Source of the DNA: Petrosia ficiformis
Lineage: Eukaryota > Porifera > Demospongiae > Haplosclerida > Petrosiidae
Length of the DNA stretch: 64,000 bases
Assembly (NCBI GenBank): GCA_947044365.1
Contig: OX345653.1
Span: forward strand, 1,399,001-1,463,000
Direction of reading: 5' to 3'
Shown here: positions 56,308 through 64,000 of the stretch, in pieces
How positions within the stretch are numbered: position 1 is the first letter of the stretch
Layout of the letters: each line of letters starts with the position of its first letter
Notes under the pieces: model-generated
What the model was told of the DNA's origin: nothing
Seen by the model: only the letters and a program-made list of their open reading frames with translations
Database searches by the model: none
Position numbers and translations under genes: made by a program

Positions 56308-59300
56308 GTATGTAAAAAAAATTACATATATATATATATATATAATTAATATATAATTATATATGTAATATATATAGTATGCTAATAGGTCCTATATACA
56401 AAATATATAGGACCTGAGTTTGTGTCCGAGGACGTGATATAATATTATATATATTATATTATAATAATTGTAATTATGTATAATGAGTATGTTACCATGA
56501 TATACTCTTTGTCATGGTAGACCACAACTCCCTTTTAACAGGTGTAAACAAGTTATTTTAAAGCGTCAGAAATAGTTTTGCAGTGTAATACCCACTTGAG
56601 TCCAATATCATCAAAGGAAGGAGTAACATTTGACAACTAAACCTTACTCCAAAAAAATCATTATTATGTAATTTTATATTGATTCCACTTACAAATATGC
56701 TATCATGTTAACTAACTGTTTGGTAATCGTAGTTATTATAAACCAGTTACCAGATGCTGGTATTCAGATGTTTATGTGGATATATCCCTCGGACCTCGGG
56801 TTATATCCACATAAACCTTGGCCACAGCAGGTGGTACTAGTATATATACCTTCTAGCCATGGTTTATAATTATATCATTATTATTTTCATCAGGTCTTTG
56901 AAGAGATATTAACTGTATTAAGAGTAATGCAAGGAGGTGAAGGGTGAGTGTTTCCCAAATAGATTATTTCAAATAACTAGGATTCTTCTACAGTTTATTT
57001 TCAGTGTTAAACTCATGCTAAAAGAATGTTTACAATATGATGTGTAGCCTAACCTATCTGAACCAGAATCTTCAGCTTAGATTGTCAAACCATAAGATTT
57101 ATAAGGCACCACATTCATAGGGTCTAGTTTAGTGATTATAGTCAACACCCCTGCCAAGCCACCCTTGTATGTGCTGATATAGTAATCCATCAAACACGCC
57201 CAGCCCTGTATGTGCTTATGTAATCCATCTAACAGGGGTGGTATGTGCTAATATAATCCATCCAACATCCCTGCTAGCCCTAGCCCTAGTCCTGTATGTA
57301 TAAATATAAGTATGTGAAGACATTGTATCATTGTGGGTTCCTCTTTGACAAATAAAATTCATTTATCAATTCTGGTATATAAGTACATTCATTGATTATT
57401 ACAACAGGCTCTTTTCATCCCAATTAGCTTAGCCTTTATTATATATAATTTAAATCTAACAATAGTAGTAATAATATTTAAGGCAGTATGTATTTAGAAA
57501 AGCAGCAATCACTTTTCAACATTTTCTCTTGGGTTTGTATCAGATAAGTTTTATAAAGTATGTTGGCATTCATAACGTCTTTGGAATTAAAATGTGATGA
57601 CTTTATAAGTAATACAGTGTATAGTTTAATATTATACTGTAACTCAATAATGAAGCAATGGATTGAAATAAATGGGAAGGATAATTATATGAAAATAGTG
57701 CAGGTAAACAAATTGTTTGTCGTTCCAAACTAAAGTTATGAACCTTTTCCAGAGTCAAGATGAATCTGAATTAGTTTGTGTCATTGTCTCAGTCTTGGAG
57801 TTAGTGCTTATTGATTTGTTACAAACATGTCAATCAAAGAAACATCCCTAACTATCAGCAACTGAAGACTCCTAACTTTCTCTGTCACTTTATTGAAGTT
57901 GTTAAAGCCCTTTCACTCAAGTTCTTGTTCACTGAATCCATGAAATATAGTCTTCTTCAGTTAAATAAATCACTTCTCCTGATGTTTTGTCTAAGCTTGA
58001 CTCGTAGCTTGTGTCACTCTGATTGATGGTACAGGTATATATCACACAATTCACACTTAAAAGCTCTGTGGTTACCCAATGCTATAAAATTGTTAAATAA
58101 CTATAATTATAATGTATTTCCGTTAGTACAGTTTTGCAAATTAATTATAATTAATTAGTCATTAATTATGGTAATTAGTAGGGCTGGGAATCGCCTGAGA
58201 TTCTGAAATCGATTATCACTAACTTTGATGGAAGTTGTTAAAGCCATTCCTCTGCAAGCATTCACCTAACTTCACGTTCACCTTGATTTTAATCGATTAA
58301 AATCAGCGGAAGTAATTAGGCCAATTCAGTCAATTAATGCAGGAAACTCCTCCCATTTGATGATCAAAAGGCGCTTCCTGTCTCTTCCATATTTTACATT
58401 ACTTGGTGTCGCATGTTTGAAAAGTATGTCTTTTGGAATAATTAGCCTAATCAATATCACAAACTTGCAATCGATAATCAAAAGAATTTTCAATATCGAT
58501 TGATTATTTGATTAATCAGCCCTATGATTTCATGGTGTGTAATCTTGTCCTAGTAAGGTGATTATGCAAGTGCTCTATAAGTTTCATCCTTATTATTACT
58601 ATTAGACAACTAATTATTGTATAATTATCATTCACTGAGTGCCAACACCCAAAAAAACATTCAAAAGTTTTCAAGCCACCTTGGTATCTAACCTTAGATT
58701 ATGTAAGGCTGATATGCGGGCATGAGAGAATTACATAGGAAAACTGAAATAGTAAGAAGCTGCTAGGTTTGAAGCTAGCTTTGGGATTAGTACAATCTTA
58801 TACTCCTCTGCCATCAAGGAGTCTGGTGGTCAATTGATAAGAATGCTTGACTAGATATCAGAAGGTCCTGGGTTCGATCCCCAGATGGATTCCAGACCTT
58901 TTCTTTGTTTTTAATTCTGATATCATAAACTACAGGTAGTGTTGCATATCATACTTTCGTAATATTTCTTGCAACAACTGTGATATATATATATATATAT
59001 GTATATATATGTATATTTTATAAAACACCTACAAGTGCTAGATGTTTATTCAACAAGCCAGAGGGTCATAGGCCTGAGGGCAAAGTGATTATAAATCTCA
59101 TTGCAGCAATAAATTTGTAAATCACTAGTGGTTTCTTTGATGTGAATCATCATAATGACACAAATATAAGGTCTCCACACTTATTTGGAAACAAAGGGAA
59201 ATAGTCTGGTAACTTGTTTAACCAACTTAAATCTTGTGACTAACCACAATTGCCCCACAGATGCTAATCTGCATGCAACAGTTTACAGCTTGACAAATGT

Positions 59301-60221
59301 GTGACATTTCACACATTGCCATAACCAATGACATCATAATTAATTATATATGCCAATTAACCCAAATATAAAACCTGCCATCAACCTCAGTGACACAAAC
59401 TACAAGATTCACCTGGTCCAAACTCAAGACAAATATTAGAAGACGCTACACACAGCTACAGTAATTTTGCCTTTTCAAAAAATATATTCATTATAACACC
59501 AACTCGTGCTATAACAGATTTACATCACCTCGTCCTTCGGCCTATAGGTCTCATGCATACTTGGTGATTATAAATTTGATATAGCACCTGTGGTATATTA
59601 TAACATATAATATATATTATGTATATATATATAAATATATGTCCCGATACGGCGAAACATCAAAGTAAACCACTGGGATATATACATGATATAGCACTGC
59701 GGTCAGCAGATATAGCACTGCGGTCAGATATAGCACCTGCCGTCGAAACAGACTACAAGAAAACAACGCTTACCTTCTCCAAAGTGCCGACAAAAAGGTA
59801 GGAGAAGCATCAGACATCAACAAAGGTTTTGTCTTTCGTGACATATATTGGTTATATCCCACTACTCGTGCAATATCAGATATATAATCACCTTGCCCTC
59901 GGGCTCGGTGATTATATATCTGATATAGCACTCGTACCGGGACATAACCTATACATATGTAATATATATAGTATGCTAATAGGTTCTATATACAATTAAA
60001 TTATAGGACACAAAACAAGGGTGCTATATTCAGTATGTAGGACCTATTAGCTCCGTATACAATAAAAATTATATAGAAATGACCACATCAAAGGGATATT
60101 GTGGTATATAAGAACTGTAAGTGTACTATATATAATATATAGTATGCTGGTGGATTAAAGATTCACAGGTCTATATACAAAATATAAGACCTAACCACAT
60201 CAAACGGTTGCCATGGTAGCA

Positions 60222-60286
<65 letters not shown>

Positions 60287-63200
60287 TACACATAATATTA
60301 TATATATAATATTATATATATATATAAATGATACATGTATGTGTAATCATCTTTTCATATCATTTCATAGACAACATTATATGGGTGATACAACCAATTT
60401 GAAGACTTATGTATTTGCAGTAAATACTGATATGTTGGATGAGGTAATAATAATATATAAGAGCATGTGCTTATTAATTTTATCAGATATTTACTTCTAT
60501 AGACTTCCATTAATGAATATACAGCATTTGGAGATGAATATATTGATAATACTAAATACACGTATGTGTGTGGTGTGATTTCATGTGTTTTTGTGTGTTA
60601 GTTTGTGCGGATCTAAAATGTGCATACAAAATGCACAATGCACTCTCTTAAATGTCCAAAGATACTTTAGTACCAAGTACCCAGCAGTGAATGTATTACT
60701 TGAAACTGATATCAGGGTATCATGATAAAAACATGCTTTTCAAATGAATAATAATCACTGCCTCCAACTATACGTTACTCATTTCAGTATAATATTTATA
60801 ACCTTCAATATTTTTATGAAATTTTCCGTATTTTCAAAGAAAATGAATAAAATATGCTTCAGTTCACTTATTGAGCTGATCCTGGTCGATTTAGTTTAAT
60901 CTTCTTTCTGGCAGGTACACTGACATCAGTATCACTAACTGTAACACAGTTTACACTACTAGCTGTAGACTCACTACTACAAGCTTTTCTAGGTGCTGAA
61001 CTACTACTGGAAGACACTTCCATGTGTGTCGTCAAAGCACATGCACTTTCTATACTTTTAGTGTAATTTTCCATAGTTCGTATTCATTGTAATAATTTCG
61101 TATAAATATGAAAAAATTCGTGTAGTTGGAGGCACTGAATAATAATTATAATTGATTGCAAAAAAGAAATTTTTTTTTTCAAAAGATAGTTGTGCTAGTG
61201 TTCTACTGATTTCTCCCTCATAAGTGATAAAAATGTGGACATTGATCTGCTTGTTTTACTTTATTTCGAAACGTTTATAAACTTGATTTTGATATCTCTG
61301 GTCTTTCTTGGAAGCTCTTCTCTGTAGCTAAGTAAGCTTCTCTCAAGAAAGTTTAAAAATTGTTAAAGTTGCAGAAGAGAAAAATGCACCTACCCACACG
61401 TTACATTTGAATTTACTCAATTAAAACTTCATATCCTTCCATTTTTCTACCCATGGCCAAGTCTATGTACAATGTGTATGTGTTAATAGTATGTGAGTTT
61501 ATGTGTTAGAATGCTATTACTATTGTTCAACAGTGTCAGTCAAGTTCATGATTTTCTTCGAAAACAATCTCACGTACTGTTTTTTAGAGATCGTGTCTCA
61601 GGGTCACTAAGAGGAACTATGTTCTTCAACTTTATCAGGAAAGAAGATCACACATTATTTATTGTAAATAACACTTTAGAATTATTACAACTAAATACTC
61701 ACTTCTGTTATTTTCCAGATGGGAGCAACAGTTTTAAATTATCGTTACCGTGGAGATCCATTTTTATATTTAGCACCTGCATTATATGTTGTAAAAGGTT
61801 GTGAATAATGACTGATATTCAATTGTGTACTAATGATTTTATATTCTTACTCTAGAGCTCATCTGTCATCCATTCACTCCACTCTATATTGTAGGAAAGG
61901 CATTTAGTTACAAGAGTTATTTGGTATGTGGATTTAGTGTATTTGGTATGTGGATTTGGTGTGTGGATTTAGTGTATTTGGTATGTGGATTTAATGTATT
62001 TGGTATATGAATTTGGTATGTGGTATTGGTATGTGGATTTAATGTATTTGGTATATGTATTTGGTATGTGGATTTAGTGTATTTGGTATATGTGTGGATT
62101 TAGTGTATTTGGTATGTCGATTTAGTATATTTAATATGTCGATTTAGTGTTGTACCTATACTGGTATAGGTATATAAATGTATAGGTGCCAATACCTAAG
62201 GTATAGGTAAATATTGGTATAGGCGAGTAGTATAGGGCAGCTACAGATACTTTACAAGCTTTATAGTACTACTTACTATAGGAAAAGATGGATACAACAT
62301 TCAGAATAGTATGTGCTGAGCTATTCCATCTTTAGTAATAGTTTGTGAGTTTTAGTTTCTAACAGAAATGGCTAGAGCAGTAATAAAAGTAGATGGATAT
62401 GAACATATACTAGAAAAATGAGTGAACACAGGTAAAGGTATAGGTACAGGTACAGGTATAGGTATAGGTACAGGTACAGGTACAGGTACAGATATAGGTA
62501 TAGGTATAGGTATAGCCTAGGTATAGGTATTGGTATAGGCATAGGTATAGGTATAGGTACAGGTACAGGTACAGGTACAGGTACAGGTATAGGTATAGGT
62601 TTAGGTATAGGTACAGGTACAGGTGTAGGTATAGGTATAGGTACAGGTATATGTATAAGTATTACAGGTACAGGTACAGGTACAGTTATAGGTATAGGTA
62701 GTGGTCTAGGTATAGGTATAGGTATAGGTATAGGTATAGGTATAGGTACAGGTACAGGTATAGGTCTAGGTACAGGTATAGGTATAGGTTTAGATATAGG
62801 TACAGGTACAGGTGCAGGTATAGGTATAGGTACAGGTACAGGTACAGGTACAGTTATAGGTATAGGTACAGGTACAGGTACAGGTACAGTTATAGGTATA
62901 GGTACAGGTATATGTATAGGTATTACAGGTACAGGTACAGGTACAGTTATAGGTATAGGTAGTGGTATAGGTATAGGTATAGGTATAGGTATAGGTATAG
63001 GTATAGGTATAGGTACAGGTATAGGTCTAGGTACAGGTATAGGTATAGGTTTAGGTATAGGTACAAGTACAGGTACAGTTATAGGTATAGGTACAGGTAT
63101 ATGTATAGGTATAGGTATAAGTACAGGCAATTTTAGTTGCTTATAATATCTGGTATCTGAAAAACCTAGTATTACAACAATACTAGGATTTTTGCATTTA

Positions 63201-63577
63201 CGTAATATTGTGTATATCAGTGGTATACCATATGATAGGGAAATTACAAGACAAGGCATTAATGACAAGGCACGTCGCATACATATGACATAGTACATAT
63301 TATATAATTATAATACATATACATAAACTGGGTGGTATGAAATTTTACAAGAGTAATAGCATTCTAACACAAGATCAACTATGGAATTGTCATTTTGTTA
63401 ATTCTTGCTTTGTCAAACATTGATGAAATGAAAATTTACAAATATGACATTAACAAAATCATAATAAACCATATGTGTGGGTATATAGACTTACATATCT
63501 ATATTATAGTTTGGAATAAAGATGTGGGATCAGTTCTACCCTCGATATGACAAGAAAACTCCTGAACATTTTGAAAA
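56224..63577 (+). CDS. Membrane-anchored protein, possible GNAT-like acyltransferase, 5' part
   Basis: Family not firmly recognised. Exons 56224-56307, 56894-56943, 60371-60443, 60503-60561, 61534-61663, 61719-61797, 61895-61923 and 63510-63577 join in phase for 190 residues, continuing beyond the window. Exon 1 encodes one hydrophobic helix (MVVLYFFLILFIAAILFVIL) followed by basic KIWKK, so it is probably a type III single-pass anchor with the rest in the cytosol. The later part, VLFFRDRVSGSLRGTMFF, TLFIMGATVLNYRYRGDPF and KMWDQFYPRYDKKTPEHF, has the strand-turn-strand look and RxxRGD-type loop of GNAT-fold acyltransferases and resembles uncharacterised proteins with PRYD.xTP motifs; this is inference. 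The ATG sits in TTTCGAAATGG behind a TATA box. The donor at 61798 (GTTGTG) is weaker than the others. Confidence 0.65.
56387..56412. repeat. GGTCCTATATA palindrome
   Basis: Arms GGTCCTATATA and TATATAGGACC. The same block with AGTATGCTAATAGGT recurs near 59970 and 60130. Confidence 0.8.
56770..56816. repeat. Fold-back palindrome with CCTCGG core
   Basis: Perfect arms GTTTATGTGGATATA and TATATCCACATAAAC around CCTCGGACCTCGG. Confidence 0.88.
56894..56943 (+). CDS. Membrane-protein exon 2
   Basis: Encodes VFEEILTVLRVMQGGE and part of Gly. Acceptor CATCAG, donor GTGAGT. Confidence 0.6.
57000..57579. other. Unique intron sequence
   Basis: A weak repeat of GTATGTGCTAATATAATCCATC lies near 57160-57300. 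Nothing else recognised. Confidence 0.4.
57585..57785 (-). repeat. Family A element, inverted decayed copy
   Basis: AATGTGATGACTTTATAAGT at the left, GTTTGTCGTTCCAAACTAAA at the right. Confidence 0.7.
57786..58774. other. Intron sequence with an internal inverted element
   Basis: 58180-58530 has facing AGGGCTGGGAATCGCC / GATTAATCAGCCCTA ends and ATCGATTA-rich sub-ends, suggesting a further MITE of about 350 bases. No gene. Confidence 0.4.
58775..58930 (+). repeat. tRNA-derived SINE, third copy
   Basis: Shares GGGATTAGTACAATCTTATA, CTCCTCTGCCATC, GACTAGATATCAGAAGGTCC and B box GGTTCGATCCC with the Wnt intron copies. The B box here fits the consensus best. Confidence 0.75.
59507..59592. repeat. 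Fold-back element, diverged arms
   Basis: CGTGCTATAACAGATTTACA and ATCACC face GGTGATTATAAATTTGATAT and AGCACC. Core CCTCGTCCTTCGGCC. A weaker relative lies at 59030-59110. Confidence 0.75.
59851..59949. repeat. Fold-back palindrome with CCCTCGGGC core
   Basis: Arms ATATCAGATATATAATCACC and its complement surround CTTGCCCTCGGGCTC. The outer parts GTTATATCCC and GGGACATAAC also pair. Confidence 0.88.
60222..60315. repeat. TA dinucleotide array
   Basis: About 60 bases of pure TA followed by ATAATATTATA motifs, 50 bases before an acceptor. Confidence 0.93.
60371..60443 (+). CDS. Membrane-protein exon 3
   Basis: Completes Gly and encodes QHYMGDTTNLKTYVFAVNTD and MLDE. Donor GTAATA. Confidence 0.65.
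60503..60561 (+). CDS. Membrane-protein exon 4
   Basis: Encodes TSINEYTAFGDEYIDNTKY and part of Thr. Donor GTATGT. Confidence 0.65.
60752..61128 (-). mobile_element. Deleted DNA transposon (hAT- or MULE-like)
   Basis: Inverted ends CACTGCCTCCAACTATACG and CGTGTAGTTGGAGGCACTG, flanked on both sides by AATAATAAT. It contains a 68-codon - strand frame at 60868-61074. Internally deleted derivative. Confidence 0.75.
60868..61074 (-). pseudogene. Transposon-borne open frame fragment
   Basis: Starts MENYTKSIESACALTTHMEV, Ser-rich, ends ARKKIKLNRPGSAQ with stop. Probably the N-terminal leftover of a transposase whose rest is deleted. No domain recognised. Confidence 0.45.
61534..61663 (+). CDS. Membrane-protein exon 5
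   Basis: Acceptor CAACAG. Encodes VSQVHDFLRKQSHVLFFRDR then VSGSLRGTMFFNFIRKED. Donor GTAAAT. Confidence 0.68.
61719..61797 (+). CDS. Membrane-protein exon 6
   Basis: Encodes MGATVLNYRYRGDPFLYLAP and ALYVVK. The ATG here is internal. Confidence 0.65.
61895..61923 (+). CDS. Membrane-protein exon 7 (29 bases)
   Basis: Micro-exon encoding GKAFSYKSYL between TTGTAG and GTATGT, in phase on both sides. Confidence 0.55.
61924..62138. repeat. GGTATGTGGATTTAGTGTATTT minisatellite
   Basis: About ten degenerate 22-24 base units. The first unit is built from the donor of exon 7. Confidence 0.88.
62142..63185. mobile_element. Family E MITE expanded by a hexamer array
   Basis: Left end TTAGTGTTGTACCTATACTG and the inner blocks (reversed TATAGTACTACTTACTATAG, GCTAGAGCAGTAA) match the 47925 copy. 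The far side keeps AATATCTGGTATCTGAAAAA, also present there. About 690 bases of hexamers sit between. Confidence 0.75.
62430..63125. repeat. GGTATA/GGTACA hexamer array
   Basis: About 115 hexamers with a higher-order pattern: blocks with GGTCTA, GTTATA and TATTACA variants recur at about 250-base steps. The 308-codon - strand frame (IPVPIPI) is a by-product. Confidence 0.95.
63510..63577 (+). CDS. Membrane-protein exon 8
   Basis: Acceptor ATTATAG. Encodes FGIKMWDQFYPRYDKKTPEH and FE, donor GTAAAT. The gene continues past the window. Confidence 0.65.
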
Positions 63578-63610
63578 GTAAATATATAAATAATTATTAT
63601 ATATAATATA

Positions 63611-63644
<34 letters not shown>

Positions 63645-63647
63645 TAT

Positions 63648-63883
63648 TAGTGTTGTTTGGTATGACAATAATGACCACTTCTAGTTATAGTTATAGAATT
63701 ATGATTTTCTCACAGTTTTAGTTGTAGTTAAATTCTAGGCTTACTTTAGTTTTAGTTTAGCCTATTATTGAACAATTTTCTTCATTTTAGTTAGTTATAG
63801 TTATTGCAGTAGACTTTTAGTTAACTAAAAGTCAAAATGTCTTACTAAAAGGGGTTTTGTTATAGTTAACTAAAACAATACTA
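63648..63883 (+). repeat. Family B element
   Basis: TAGTGTTGTTTGGTATGACA at the left, GTTAACTAAAACAATACTA at the right. Confidence 0.8.
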
Positions 63884-63922
63884 ATATAATTATATATAAT
63901 ATATAATATATAATATATATAC

Positions 63923-64000
63923 TAGTGTTGTTTTAAGTTAAGTCAGTACATACTATTATAGTTTGGCCAAATCCAAACTAACATGATAATTAAGTCAGAA
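63923..64000 (+). repeat. Family B-like element start, cut by the window end
   Basis: TAGTGTTGTTTTAAGTTAAG. Only the left end is visible. Confidence 0.5.

Noticed and set aside
62372..63298. 308-codon - strand open frame rich in IPVP repeats
   Set aside because: It is the translation of a GGTATA/GGTACA hexamer array; a hexamer without stop codons is open by construction.

Overview
The window looks like AT-rich animal nuclear DNA, most likely from a sponge (Porifera). Split genes with GT-AG introns, a proteasome ATPase, two secreted Wnt ligands and an interferon regulatory factor (IRF) show that it is metazoan. The very divergent Wnts (Ile in place of the usual His beside the lipidated Ser), the linear clusters of MITEs, and the huge CATA/TATG microsatellites point to a sponge. 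The species call is inference.

Layout. 1-27072: the last five coding exons of a PSMC2/Rpt1 proteasome ATPase gene, spread over 25 kb. One intron is about 17 kb and consists almost entirely of microsatellites, minisatellites and short inverted-repeat elements. 27260-30643: a four-exon Wnt gene starting only about 190 bases after the PSMC2 stop codon. 32350-38080: a tandem copy of the segment from the last PSMC2 intron through the Wnt gene. It gives a second intact Wnt gene (34015-37385), lacks the PSMC2 last exon and carries a LINE fragment. 38315-39611: a candidate three-exon gene for a 69-residue protein, with an E-box and a TATA-like sequence ahead of it. 42059-54691: a ten-exon IRF with a DNA-binding domain like vertebrate IRF4/8 and a C-terminal IRF-association domain, preceded by an unusual N-terminal extension. 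56173-63577 and beyond: the 5' part of a gene for a protein with one N-terminal membrane anchor and a possible acyltransferase-like domain, running off the window. All recognised genes are on the + strand. The only coding-like - strand pieces are transposon remnants.

The non-coding DNA is organised. At least eight dispersed families recur: A (TA-flanked, ends like GTCATTCACATTCACC), B and E (both ending TAGTGTTGT), C (GGCCCAAAGAGC), D (TCCCTATGATTGC), H (CAGGGGTGTGGAAA), a tRNA-derived SINE, and fold-back palindromes with a CCTCGG core. Family H is nested in a B copy, family D inserted into one Wnt paralogue after the duplication, and family E carries a 0.7-kb hexamer expansion. Long pyrimidine repeats lie directly before three splice acceptors.

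The genes do not form an operon. Functionally the window holds a housekeeping proteolysis gene, a recently duplicated signalling ligand and an immune-type transcription factor with candidate self-binding sites near its first exon. Exon limits were set by reading splice sites and checking that every junction keeps phase. Repeat limits are approximate by tens of bases.
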